Shown here piece by piece: positions 51,068 to 62,422 of a DNA stretch of 64,000 bases; the first letter of the stretch is position 1; every line of letters begins with the position of its first letter. The notes beneath the pieces were generated by a model. That model was not told where the DNA came from, ran no database searches, and worked only from the letters and a program-made list of their open reading frames with translations. Position numbers and translations under genes: made by a program. The stretch is from Sistotremastrum niveocremeum HHB9708 (lineage: Eukaryota > Basidiomycota > Agaricomycetes > Sistotremastrales > Sistotremastraceae). Location: positions 300,325 through 364,324 of the forward strand of contig KV419403.1 in assembly GCA_001630475.1 (NCBI GenBank), written 5' to 3'.

Positions 51068-52348
51068 TCAGAACTCAGGACGAAAGACATTCAATCGACA
51101 ATCCCAGGCGCAGGTTCCCAAAATGCCTTCGTCGTATAAAGACCACGCACACCCCGACACAAATTCGCTATGCGCATCGTGAATGTACAGGAGGGAGGAA
51201 GGGACGCCTTGTTTCGTTGTCCATCTAGAGACACATTAACAAGAAAGACATATCAGGAATAATAGCACTTACATTCGGCATGTCATATCATAGCTGGCGC
51301 TTGCCAAAACATCTGCTCGATGCGGGCTCCAATTGACCTTCCTCACAGCATATTCATGTCCAGCAAGATAAGCTTCACACGCTCCTCCAATCTGTCCTCC
51401 TCCAGGGCCCGATGAATTAGCATCGGCACCCAGTCTGATCATTCTACAATCCCAAACACGGATCACTTTATCCACGCCTCCAGTTGCGATATAAAATTGT
51501 TGATATTTGTTCCAATCTAACGTCAGCAGTTCAGTTGCCGAACCTGGAACGGTGAGTGCTGGAAGCGCGACAGGGTTCGTAAGAGATTGAGCTGAGACAG
51601 GCGCTCGGATGTCGAAAATGCGGAGGGTGCCATCGGCAGAACACGATGCAACTATATCAGGGAGGTGAGGCGAATACAAGGCTTGGTAGACGCAAGCCTG
51701 ATGAGCAGGTATAGTGGTTACAGATCGTTGAAGTTCAGGCGTCCACTACCCCAACCTTCATGAATAAACTGGAAAGCAAGTCAGAGAGCACGACGTACGA
51801 TCTTAATCGACCCCTCCCATGAGCAAGACATGAATTGATCCTTGCGAATATTCGACCAGTCAACGGAGAAAGCTTCTCGAGTATGTTCATGCCATATCCG
51901 AATGGGCAAATCCTAAGCCGTCCTTTCAAATTCCAAACCTCAACCTAACCCTCCAAAGGGAGCGATTAGACACCCTCACGCACGTTAATCATAACGTCGA
52001 ATAGCTTGATCGATCCATCGCCTGACGCTACTGCGAGCTGATTCTCGTGGATCTCAGACCACGCGACATCGAAAAGACCGTCCTGAGTGTCAAACCTGTC
52101 GTCCAAAGGGTCACTTTTTGCGCATAATCTTCCATAGTAGACTTGATTTACTGTTTATCGATGTTCAACCCGTTCACTGACCCCGGAAGCAAACTGACAA
52201 TGTGGAGCCTGCCATTGCCCACGAGGCCGTAATTTGCAGAGGAGGCGAGAGCCAAGCGGCTGTTATGAAATGGAGACCATGCCAGAGAATAATGCGCAAA
52301 ACCAGGCGTCTGTACGTTCAATGGAGGTGGATGAAGAGGTGGGGGCAT
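51068..52348 (-). CDS. PEX7: Peroxin-7, PTS2 receptor (WD40)
   Basis: Starts at ATG 52348. The N-terminus reads [20 protein letters not shown] and [20 protein letters not shown], diagnostic of Pex7. WD repeats follow: [20 protein letters not shown] with [30 protein letters not shown] with [28 protein letters not shown] with [29 protein letters not shown] with [29 protein letters not shown], and a last repeat [20 protein letters not shown] with [12 protein letters not shown]. Pex7 carries PTS2-tagged proteins such as thiolase from the cytosol to the peroxisome. The gene has short introns and appears complete and intact. It is a housekeeping gene bordering the halogenase segment. Confidence 0.92.
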
Positions 52349-53368
52349 GTGAGGGAGTGTTGAGCGGAGGCGTGGACCCTGACCGAACCTCCTGAAGGAG
52401 TATCACGAGCTTCCCGTCACAACGCAATAACACAAACTTCTGAAGCACGGGTTGAACTGAACAATTGCGATTCAGAATGTACAATACACAGCATCCCTAA
52501 ATAAATTCCAATCCACCTGATACTCACGGCTCTCATCAGTAAACCGAGGTTTCGAGGTCATAGACGGTTACAGATGGTCATAGAAGGTGGTAGTAAGGCC
52601 TTAAGTCCGTAAGACTCGGGAGAAGCTTTAGTTTTGATGCGATCTCCGGCTCACTCCGTAGGACGGTATAGCAGTGAACCGACGTATAAAGCGCTCTATT
52701 GGAAGCCGGCTATCTATGTTCGCTTCCATATTTGATCCGTGTCACCGACAGAACTACCTATTATGAGTGCTGCCTTCACACCGGTCCATAGAATAGCGGG
52801 CCAACCGTGGCCGGCCGCATAGATGCCCGGACCAGATGGGGCAAGCGTCATCGGCTGTTGACTTAATTTGTAGAACGTTGGCCGGGTGAGAGGCTCTCAT
52901 AGAACTGTATAGATTGCCGAACCCCTGACGAGAATTATATAGATTGCCGGGGTTGCCGGACAGAACTGTATAGATCGATGAGCAACCTAAGACCATCGGA
53001 CAGATTGCCAATCATAAATTGTCTGAAAAGCCTTGTATCAATGATCCATGCTATATGAAACTTGCAAAGCCGCGTCTGAAAGAGCTGGTGGGGGGTGCAG
53101 AATATCCTAGATGGAGAAAAAGATCGGCTTTTCGAGCACAAGTCAGACGCGTTGCGCACTTTCCAAATCAACGTGATAATGAGCAGAGTACTGGTAAATG
53201 ACAGCATATTCGACAGCGAAACTGAGAAAGTAGAGAGCTTGAACTTGAACTGGACTCGGACGATTCGCGTGACAGCGTATAGGGTGGGGCGAGAGTTAGC
53301 TTTTCAGGGCAAATGTTGATTAGATCGCGTCCCTAGGATAAACGTAAAAAAGATCGCACCTTCATTGA
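52349..53368. other. Intergenic with short imperfect repeats
   Basis: About 1 kb without a supported gene. Contains three imperfect 19-bp repeats at 52901-52980. Confidence 0.5.
52901..52980. repeat. Three imperfect 19-bp direct repeats
   Basis: AGAACTGTATAGATTGCCG (52901), AGAATTATATAGATTGCCG (52931) and AGAACTGTATAGATCGATG (52962) recur at a 30-31 bp period. A fourth diverged unit may begin near 52872 (AGAACGTTGGCCG). Confidence 0.6.
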
Positions 53369-53613
53369 TCAGCCATCTACATCCATCCGTTCGAAAGAGC
53401 CCTGCAACTCTTCATCGACGTCCATCGAGTCGACCTCATCGGGCACAAACCGCATCTCATCGACATCCACACCAAATGCATCGGTGGGCATCCTTGCATC
53501 ATCTTCTTCCATGACGTGCTCATTCCATCCGATAGTCCCAACCGAGCCTGCATCGTTGCCCGCCTCCCACTGGCATCTACCCGTACGACCACCGCTAGCC
53601 TGGCCCTCATCGT

Positions 53614-54148
53614 TAGGGTTTTAAGGTCCAGTCATGACTGGACCTTGGCCCTTTTTTCTCATNNNNNNNNNNNNNNNNNNNNNNNNNNNNNNNNNNNNNN
53701 NNNNNNNNNNNNNNNNNNNNNNNNNNNNNNNNNNNNNNNNNNNNNNNNNNNNNNNNNNNNNNNNNNNNNNNNGACCAGTTGCCTGACCAGTCATGGGCAG
53801 CAACTGAGGTCATAACTGGTATAAACCACTATTTTATTCATTTATATATTGTTTTTGGGTCTTATCAGTGGTCATATAGTGTCTAGTAATACTTAATAAC
53901 ACTATAGAATGCAATATATGATGAAAACAAGGGTATAAAGACCCACTTGAGACCCAAAATACCCTGTGGCCACCCTGTTTGGGGACCCTTAAGGGTCCTC
54001 AGTTGCGATCACAGTTGCGACTGGTTACAACTGCAGTTGCCAGTTGCCTAATTTTCAGAAATCAAAAAGACCGCAACTGCAGGTCCAGTCGCAACCTGAC
54101 TGCAACTGCAGTTTTTTGCAGTCACATGGACTGGACCTTAAAACCCTA
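53614..54148. mobile_element. hAT-type MITE, family A, copy 1
   Basis: The ends are TAGGGTTTTAAGGTCCAGTC and its inverse, giving a 20-bp terminal inverted repeat. The flanks CTCATCGT (53606-53613 and 54149-54156) are identical 8-bp target duplications, as made by hAT transposases. Inside are repeated CAACTGCAGTTGC-type palindromes near both ends and an AT-rich core. A run of 110 N lies within. There is no coding capacity. Orientation is opposite to copy 2, judged by the shared internal block CCCTTAAGGGTCC. Confidence 0.9.
53663..53772. other. Assembly gap (110 N) inside MITE
   Basis: Undetermined bases within the left part of MITE A copy 1, probably caused by its repeat-rich subterminal region. 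Confidence 0.99.
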
Positions 54149-54822
54149 CTCATCGTCAATCCGATCGATCTCCATGTAATCTTCACGCGCGACATGACGA
54201 GCACCGTCAGATGGATTTGTTTGGGCGAGGAGGGCCTGAGATAAGACTGGGAAAGTTCAGAAGAAGGGGGGATCGCGAGTGTGAGATACGCACTAATCAT
54301 ACTAAGTAGGGCTGTCAAAAAGATATCTTAACGAGCGATCACGTATCACAGGCGACGAAAGACTGACCAAAAGATAAAGCCGCTTGCAGGGCTAGACTGT
54401 CTGGGGTGGTGGGGCTTCGCATCGAGACGATAGTCGGTATGTTAATATGTGAGACGAAGGCTTTTGCTGATGCTCGAGACGAACCGCGGATGGCGCCGAC
54501 GCGCTCGTTGCCGAGGTCGGAACCGCGTCTTCACGTTCGCGGGCAACAGCAACCGCCATTGCGAGTCCAGTCTCTCTATGAACCTGGAGGCCGTATACAG
54601 GGTGAGTTTAATTTTGACTAGAGCCGTGAAAGTGATAGAGCTGACCGACATTTTCCTATTTCTCCAAATTCTCTGATTGTACAACATCGCATCCAAGGTT
54701 GCTCTTGAAATCCAGACAGCCATATGTCTAGCAACAGCGCTGTCGATGGCGTCCGCGGCGGGATGTTTTGAACCCAAAAGAACAAGATCTGTGATTTGTT
54801 CTTCGAGGCTTACGCTTCTCAT

Positions 54823-55408
54823 CTCAGGCAGATGTTGTGACCCAAGACAGCCGAAAGCATGAGAGGCTTCATGACTGATTCATCGTATCAGTCCACCGGA
54901 ATCCGTTTTCATCGTTTCAGATTTTTCCCGACCTTTTGCTAAAAGATTTGGCACCGAGATGCAGGTTTCCATTGGCTCAGATCAGGCGTCTGAGCAGCCA
55001 TACTTTAGTGAGAATGATTGGGACTGGGTCTACATTCTCTTGAAAGAACAGGGAAGTGCCAGGTGTACTTCAAGTTACGTCGGACTTTGCCTTTGCATGG
55101 AACATCTATGGAATGACCCAGAGTTCAAACTCCGTAAGGTCACAGCCTTGTGATCCTCTATTATTTTGCCCATTGATTTAGCCTAGTCATTGATTGAGGA
55201 GGCCAACATCAAATATGTGAGTTGATGCTCGGATTTTGCCACTGTACGCCAGAGACAGATACTCTTATTAATCCTGGGTTGTAAGGAATACTTTGAATAC
55301 TATCACGTCGGACTTGTGAGAATGTGACCATTGTAGAGCGAAATCCGACCACGTGACTCATCACACTTTTCAACCAGACCTCGCCATCACTTTCTCAATC
55401 CGTTCGAG
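54823..55408. other. Intergenic with small open frame
   Basis: Divergent promoter between the MITE-broken gene and the coiled-coil gene. A 64-codon plus-strand frame at 54959-55153 (containing FSENDWDWVYILLKEQG) is not recognised and may be chance. Confidence 0.4.
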
Positions 55409-56153
55409 ATGGAAACGCCTGCCCCCCGTGGTCACTCAATGGATGTTGCATCCGATCAAAGCATCAACCCAAGCTTTTCGCCTCGTTTCACGGCAAGCCT
55501 ACCTCCTGCTGAGCCCTCATCATTGCGGGTTGGTCGAACTCGCGGGCTCCGTTTCGCTGGCCCATATACCCCTCATATGCTCCAAACCCCTTCCAACATA
55601 TACACTCCCCATCATCGACGTAGCGCCAGCCCAGCGACTGAGCGGGCTTCGAAGGTTGAACATCTCAAGCTCATGCTTCGCACGCCGAAGAGTTCTACAT
55701 CTCGCGCCCCGACTCCCTCGCATAGTGCTCAAAAGACGCGTGCTATGACTGTGGCGGAGGCTGATCAAGTATGTCAGCTCATAATCTACAGCGATAGCTC
55801 AACCTCATTCCTGCCAGTTCATTTCCAGCGATCCGGTCGCCGAGGTAGCAGCGATGCGTGCGATGCTTGTATCGGCACGCGAACGATCTGCTGAGCTCAG
55901 AAAAGTTGTCGAGACTTGTACCGAGCAGTTGGAGACAACCCTCGACTTGGTTCACGTCCAGAAGCAAACAATAGAGATCAGCAAGAAGCAGCTTTCCACC
56001 GTGGAGAGAGAGGTCGGGACTTTGAGGTTGAAGCTGGATGAATATGGGTTCCCGGTTGACAGTGAAGGTGTCCAACCTGCCGAATACGACCCGGAGGATG
56101 CTTCTGATATTGCGGATGAGGATGAGGATGCCGCGGAGATGAATGATGATTGA
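55409..56153 (+). CDS. Coiled-coil protein, unrecognised
   Basis: Two exons (55409-55768 and 55818-56153) give 231 aa. The N-terminal half is disordered and basic with S/T-P sites (LQTPSNIYTPHHRRSASP, LMLRTPKSSTSRAPTPSHS), suggesting phosphorylation by proline-directed kinases. The second half is a coiled coil (MLVSARERSAELRKVVET, LETTLDLVHVQKQTIEISKK) ending in a very acidic tail (DEDEDAAEMNDD). No signal peptide or membrane helix. This layout is common in kinetochore, spindle or chromatin-associated proteins, but no specific family was recognised. Acceptor CTGCCAG at 55817 is preferred over the later TTTCCAG because only it keeps the frame. It is convergent with the transposase gene 140 bp away. 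Confidence 0.7.
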
Positions 56154-56530
56154 TTTACCTGCTTAAGCTCTGTTGCCTGTTCTTGTCTTGTCGCTAGTCT
56201 CGCCAATGTTGTGGAAATATGATTCTCTCTCAGTTTGCCCCTAATCACGCCTGAACCAGCAAAAGAGCAGCAAGATGAATATCCGAATGTAATCTAGTAG
56301 TACAATGCCTTTTCTAATCGGAAAAACAAGTCTTTAGAAGCAAACTTGTTCAACCAAAACTCGGTACTCCTTTCCATGGCTGTGTCGGCAGTGAGCGTCG
56401 GGTCCGCTACACCACCGTATCGAGGAACCAGTTGTGCAGGTATTCGGATGCTCCGTACATCTATGACACCGCCCAACCTTTCCCCATTCAAACGTGTTGC
56501 TCGCTTGAGGACATACAGGTTGGTGAGGCG

Positions 56531-57036
56531 TAGAGTTCCAAGGTCCAGTCCACGTGACTGGTTGTATTGGGCAACCGGACCGAAGTCGCGACTGGACTGC
56601 AGTTGCCAGTTGCCTGGTTTTCTGAAAATCAGGCAACTGGCAACCGCAGTCATGACCAGTCGTGACCACGGTCGCAACCCATGCTCAGGGAAGACCCTTA
56701 AGGGTCCCCAAACAGGGTGTTCAGAGGGTCATGTAGTGGTATTTTCCCCATGTATGAGCATGTATTCATGGTATATGATGTATATACAGTATATATATGA
56801 TCAATAGACACCAATAGACCATATATAATAGAGTAAAACAATATATTTATGATTAAAATATTCAATATATTGGGCAGGCAACTGGTCGTGACTGGTCATT
56901 TGATGACTGGTTGCCGGACCGCAACTGCAGTTGCAGTTGCCAGTCACAGCAAATTTGGGATTTGGCAACCGGTCGCAGTTGCCAATCACGGGGGATTTTG
57001 GAAAAAGTCCAGTCGTGACTGGACTTTGGAACTCTA
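56531..57036. mobile_element. hAT-type MITE, family A, copy 2
   Basis: Left end TAGAGTTCCAAGGTCCAGTC and right end, read inverted, TAGAGTTCCAAAGTCCAGTC. Identical 8-bp target duplications GTGAGGCG lie at 56523-56530 and 57037-57044. Internal CCCTTAAGGGTCCCC and CTGCAGTTGC blocks are shared with copy 1 in opposite order. The core is AT-rich and non-coding. Inserted in the C-terminal exon of the Plavaka transposase gene. Confidence 0.93.
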
Positions 57037-60000
57037 GTGAGGCGATTCGGTGCGCGAACGGACAGCTGATTTGACTGTACTTGCGGGACAATATCAAAAC
57101 GTTGGATGTAGGCCAGGTGAGGGTGAAATTGGATTAAATCTGATGACTGCTCCCATATAGGACAGAACAAGAGACGCAGTTGCGCTGCGAAATGCTCTGC
57201 GCGCGGTTCTGTGAGAACTTCATGTTTGAGCGACTAAAGTGCCAAAAATTACCTTCTTTCATATCCAAGCTCCCATCCCATGGCTTCAGATATTTTGGGT
57301 CGTTGTTGATAATGATGGTATCATATCGACCTTTGGGCGTATTGGAGCGCCCGTTCCGTTCGATAGCTTGAATGGTGCGGCCTGGCAAAAGTTCCCCGTC
57401 GACGTCGTAGTTTTGGATAGTCACTGTATACCAAACTTTGATGTTCTGGAAAGGAAGATTTCTCTCACCCCGAGCGGGACGAGCACCGCCAACGAGCCAC
57501 GGTGAAGGCTTCTTCTTTCGGTCGTAAAATTCCAGCAGAGCCTCATAGAGGTCGGGTATCCTGAAGCGTTCGCTAGCTTCTTCGACTGAGATGCTTCGAA
57601 CGTCAGGGTCATATTTGAAGTGGAATGCGGTCGAAGGTGTAGATGAGGAGTACGGCACCCGGCTTTTGAGGACCTGTCCGCTGACAGCTTTTTGATTAGC
57701 AACCCGCAATTCTGCTGCTATCTTCGCATCGGCAAAATAATCGGCACTGGACCGCTCACGAGCAAGAAGGTCTTCATCATCATCATCTTCAGCGGTCGAC
57801 ACGGATGACTTTATAAATTTCCGGGTACGCGCCAGTCCTCGTTTGCCTTTTTTGGGAGAAACAATTTTGCGCATCTTTAGTTTCCGTACTGCTGCCTTCT
57901 CGATCCTGATATGTGTGTCGTATTGTCGTCTCTGTTCTGCTCGTTGCAAGGTGCGACAGATGTAAGGATTATATTCCTTCTTGTTGCTGTCGCGATAGGG
58001 CTCCTTCACCAGTTCAATGTGAGCACTCTCGGTACGTTCTGTCGACCATTGAGAAGGTGGTCCTGTCGATGGAACAGTGTCGACCAGATAGTGCATACGC
58101 TCCATCTTTGGGACTCTCCATGCCTTTGCAGAGCGGTATTTCTTTGTGACCATGATTTCCTTGTGCCGATGAAACTCCGACAAAGCCAGTTTCAGCAAAG
58201 TCAAATCTTTATCGGTTATGAATTTGGCTTGACTTCGATAACGGAATTCCATCAGTGCGCGAGTCGCGATCACGAAAGATTCGGGGACGGGATCGGTACC
58301 AATAACAGCGGTAAAATATTTCTCCATTTCCCGTTGATCACGACCCGTGACCTGTTTCAGCGTGGCGATCCCTTCTGGAAATTTTCGGAAGCCAATACGC
58401 GGCTGGAGGATGATATAGCGATAGTCCAGCTCGGCCTCTCCAATGGCGTTTGTCGCCCACTCTCGGTCATGATCAAGAAAGAATCTGTGAATAGCATGGA
58501 GTATATCCGCAGTGAGGAATTTGTAAGGGCAAGAGCGGACCCAATCGCGCCAAAAGGGTAGATCTACACCGTTCAAACGATGAGCCACGCACGCGGCTGA
58601 GAATGTTGCGATGTCATCCGGGTCAATTCCACCGTCCTTGACTTCGGCCAGAAGCCGCAAAGTATATTCGCCCGTGCGACGCGGATGTGGTTCTGGATCA
58701 CCGAAATGTAGTGATATAGCAGTAGAGGTTGGAGAAGTATTCTGCATGACGCCAGCTATGGTGAAAGCCTCTGGTAGGTCGACCATGACAGAGACTAAGG
58801 GAGTATAGCATAACCGGATCTGGCCATTGGAATCAGTCATGCGATGACCTGATTTAGCTGCCTCTTTCAAACGACGAGAGACCAGATCGTAGGTTTTATG
58901 CAGTATTCGGCTCGACAGAACCGATTGGATCTTTGCGCTGCCGGTTAGGAAGCGAGGTATCGGAATGAGGGCTGCAAGCTTGAAAGCATGCGCAGTCAAC
59001 GAATTTCGCATTTTTGCACAGATTGCGGACGTTGAAATGGTGAGAGGATGCGCACACGCGTTGCCAGTTCCTTGCGATAAGTTAGTCTTATCTGATGACA
59101 GAATGACGCCGGTCTGCGTTGCTCCAGCAGGCAGTCCCTCCTACAGAATATATGAATGTGAATAATGAAAAGGGCAGAGAGATTGGACGAACCTGAATTT
59201 CCCACGCGTTGTTTCCTGTCATATATTCACTGTACACTCGATTTGTGCATTCAGCATCCGTGTATTCCTTCCTTGGAACGTAATCAAGATCGGAGGCATA
59301 TTTCGGATCAGCAAGTAGACTCTGTATACAGTCTAGGCCATCCCGATAATATACTATGATGGGTTTCTTAGTTGCGAATCCAGGAAACTTCAGCTCCTGC
59401 CACTTCCATGGAACGCTCGCTGGTAATTGTTTCATCTTTGCTCTGTAAGATTTCGCGCTCGTGAAGGATAGGTTCATTTTGCGTATCTGGACAGTTTTGT
59501 TAGCCTGGTGCAGATTGATGAGACAGGTTTGAAGGCTCACCAGCTTTAGCTTCAGGATGCGATCGATTGAACCTAACGAGAGACGCAGTTCGTCCAATAA
59601 AATGGCAAATTGAGCTTCGTCGTCTGAGTCGAAAGGATAGAACATGTTTTTGGACCTTTCTTCGTAATAAATCGGATCGTTCACGAATTTATCTGATAAT
59701 GTTTGTCCGTCTGAGCTCAGGACAGATGCTACTTCTCCCGGAAACTTCTTAACGTAGAACCCACGCTCGTTTCTTTCGAGGGAAGGTATGGACCGCGGAT
59801 TGTGATTATCAGGGGGTGTAAGCGAGGCTGGATGCGGCGATGAATTCAGAGGGTTCGCTGGGTCATCGTGTCCCAATAAAAATGCCGGGGATGACGGCGG
59901 TAGATGTTGATTTGGCGGTGGTGAATGGAAGGGATCGTGTTGGAAGTTTGGCGAGGCGACAACAGTCTTTGTTTCAAGAGAGGATTGCCCCGTCGGCGGG

Positions 60001-60296
60001 TCTTTCTCGGGTCCTTCAGATTCGGAGGAGTCGACATCCATTGCATGCGATGGATCTAGCGATGGCTGGAATTCATTCTCTCTTTCTTCACTGGAGTCGT
60101 CCTGCAAGTTATCCAAAGGGACAATTTCTTCAAATCCGTCCTCTGATGCATCAACTGCTTCGTCTGTAGAAACAATCGTCAGTGTCACATTTCTCAGTTT
60201 TCGATTAGATTTGAAGCTAATTGAAGTTGAAGCTTACCGGACTCGTCATCATCATCGTACATCTCGCCTTTGAAGGTTGGAGGTGGGCATTTACAA

Positions 60297-60578
60297 TAAG
60301 GCTTCCAACGAATATAGCCCATTTAAGGATATCCGCAAGTATACTTGCCAAGGGTACCTGCCTAATACACTGTAGGCAAGTACGAGATTAACGGCTGGAC
60401 ATTTAGGCAGGTACCTGCCTGCTATTTTTACTAGTAAATAGGGGTTATTTAGGCAAGTATAGGCAAGTAAGTACCTGTACTTGCCAAGTACAAGTATGGG
60501 ATTTTGGCTGAAAAAAACAGGCAGGTACCTGCATGCAGGTACCCAGGTAAGGCAAGTATATATTCGTTGGAGGCCTTA
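60297..60578. mobile_element. hAT-type MITE, family B
   Basis: A 282-bp element with ends TAAGGCTTCCAACGAATATA and, inverted, TAAGGCCTCCAACGAATATA (one mismatch in 20). Perfect 8-bp duplications ATTTACAA flank it at 60289-60296 and 60579-60586. The interior is full of GGCAAGTA, TACTTGCC and GCAGGTACCTGC blocks that can fold back. Non-coding. It interrupts the zinc-finger exon of the Plavaka transposase. Confidence 0.93.
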
Positions 60579-60763
60579 ATTTACAAAGGCCGTGTCGCCA
60601 TTTCCAGCAGTGCGAGGTAGTCTGCCCAGCATGCGCCGCCACGCTATCGGGATTGTTGAACAACTTATGACATTGATAACAGGGGAATTTCATGTCCCAG
60701 GTTTGTGCTTCAGCTGAACAGAAATAAAATGTCGAATTCGCTTGCTGAGTGAGCGCTGACAAG

Positions 60764-62422
60764 ATGAGCGCTTGTCAAATTAGACGTGTTACGTTTGTGA
60801 GTCCCCTTCAACCTTTCGCTATATGTTCTCGTCGGAGATTTACCAACGAAGCCTTTCCAAAGCAGCTGCTGCCCAACTGAGGCATTCCGAGTTGACACAA
60901 AACACAGAAATGCAGAAGGAAGAGGAAAAGAAACAGTTGCAGGCCAAGCTCTTCGAGATGATGTTGCGGAACTGCACATGGAATGCCCATGCAGAAGTCT
61001 CAGAGTGAGTCGCACTCCCCTCAATGTTTCGACACGTGTTTGAGAGCGCTCCCCAGCAACATCGCATTCGCATTGTCGGGAATCGTGGACGGCTTCCTTA
61101 AAGATGTCGAGAAAGATTTGATCGATGGGATCATTCCTCTGAGTGACGTGGCAAGCCAGGATGACGTGGAAAGCAGCGTGAAGACCAGCACGAAGCAAAA
61201 ACTGTTTTCCAACAGGCTTCCAGGGTTGATAACAACGGTGAGTTGAGCGCACACAAATGGTATGAATTAATTAAATTCGGAACGCCAGATCTTGGGCTCT
61301 CAGGCCACGCTGGACGAACTCAACGCACTCTGCCGTGAGCTTCGAGTGAGGGAGTTGCGCTTCCTGACCGGCGAGAATGCACTTAGTGTAGCTGAGTGGC
61401 CGATGGTGTTTGCGATGGACCTCATCGAAGCCGGCGCACAAGAGGTACGGAATGATGCCAGAGTTTGGATGTGGCACTTCTCATCTCGCTCATAGGCCTT
61501 GGATCTTCTCCTTGAGGACACGGAAATCCAAGCTAGGTATCTTGCAAAAACGGGTCGAGATATATCGAAATACAGGATCTCGCCGGAAGAGTGGATGATA
61601 ATCGAGAGCGTCGCAGACATTGTGAAGGTGAGTTTCTTGAGACAGCTTTGAATACAGCTCATTCGTGTCTGCGAGCAGCCGATTCATCTATACGTTATGT
61701 CCTTGCGTAGTGGTCCGCGACCTGGCCTCAGTCAATGTCTGCAAGGTCTTCAAAATGCTGTGGATGTGTGCATCAGTCGAGTGCGTTCGTACCCGGAAGT
61801 CCTCAACATCGAATCTACCGACAAGTTCCTCCACAATCTGTCAGCCTGGCACGTTCACTGTCATAAGAAGATGAAGTTATTTGCTGCTGTTTGTAAGATG
61901 AGTTCCCTTTCAGTTTCCCCATTGGTCATTCTGATGTCGGATCGACCCCAGGTTTGCACCCGGCTTTCGGGTACGGCTATTTGCAAGAGTCCTGGTCGAC
62001 CGAAGAATTGCAAGAGGGAGAGAAATGGCTTGTCGAGACGGTTCGTTTGTGCCCTTTATAAAATCTATTTGACTGATTGCGATATATTATAGACGCTTAC
62101 TTTCAACAACCTTTACACCAGCAACGAGACTCGCCAACTCGTGAAAGACGAAATGTCTAGACTAGCAATGCAACCTCCTGTCGAATGGGTATTTGATGCG
62201 ATTGTGTGGTGGAATGCTCAGGTATGTAGCTTGTTTCTATTCCAAATGTTCCTCTCGTAGACTCACGTCTACGGACAGGAAAACGCATCTTCCTGGCCGC
62301 TCCTCGCCAAAGTTGCCACAACATTCCTGGCACCTTCTTCCGAGGATTCATTGGCAGATGGGGAAGTCGCGGCGAGTGCGAATGTCCAGGGTCTTCGTCG
62401 TCACGATGCCGTGCGAGCATGA
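60764..62422 (+). CDS. hAT transposase-like protein (degenerate or domesticated)
   Basis: A chain of short exons starts with MSACQIRRVTF (60764-60796), then 60838-61004 (coiled coil, NTEMQKEEEKKQLQAKLFEM), then from 61057 NIAFALSGIVDGFLKDVEKD. Later exons give ISKYRISPEEWMIIESVADI, VKPIHLYVMSLRSGPRPGL, HPAFGYGYLQESWSTEELQE and IVWWNAQ-ENASSWPLLAKVA-TTFLAP. The last part matches the C-terminal dimerisation region of hAT transposases (WW...PLLAk.A...L..p.Ss), but the usual S.ER.FS motif is replaced by SSEDS and the frame ends soon after. The EEW..ie.v..i.kp stretch also fits the hAT body. No finger or clear catalytic motif was seen. Many clean introns argue for a host gene derived from a transposase; decay is the alternative. 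Confidence 0.5.

Larger units (their letters stand above)
53369..54822 (-). pseudogene. Unrecognised gene broken by a MITE
   Basis: Reads on the minus strand from ATG 54822: SLEEQITDLVLLGSKHPAAD then AIDSAVARHMAVWIS. A second exon follows an intron ending CTCCAG (VHRETGLAMAVAVAREREDA, then PTSATSASAPSAVRLEHQQ). The last exon opens ALLAQTNPSDGARHVARED and YMEIDRIDDE. There the 535-bp MITE is inserted. Beyond it the frame resumes as GQASGGRTGRCQWEAGND and continues through an acidic tail (PDEVDSMDVDEELQGSFE) to TGA 53369. Removing the element and one 8-bp duplicate restores one continuous frame, so the last exon was intact before insertion. Unless the element is spliced out, the product loses its acidic C-terminus. 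Family unknown. Middle exons at 54160-54420 are not certain. Confidence 0.6.
56294..60693 (-). pseudogene. Plavaka-type transposase, interrupted by two MITEs
   Basis: Minus-strand gene from ATG 60693. Exon 1 has a C2H2-like finger (FPCYQCHKLFNNPDSVAAHA). The body contains FYPFDSDDEAQFAILLDELR, KKPIIVYYRDGLDCIQSLLA, the family motif TGVILSSDKTNLS, QIRLCYTPLVSVMVDLPEA, and a C-terminus NLYVLKRATRLNGERLGGV ending STEFWLNKFASKDLFF. These are hallmarks of the Plavaka DNA transposase family of basidiomycetes. MITE B sits within the finger exon after WRHGLCK, and MITE A copy 2 sits within the last exon after RAPNRLT. In both cases deleting the element and one 8-bp duplicate restores the frame. No other stop or frameshift was seen, so the copy was probably functional until these insertions. 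Terminal repeats of the Plavaka element itself were not found. Confidence 0.85.

Noticed and set aside
57911-58561. 216-codon plus-strand open frame
   Set aside because: It lies antisense to the Plavaka transposase body, whose protein is clearly recognisable.
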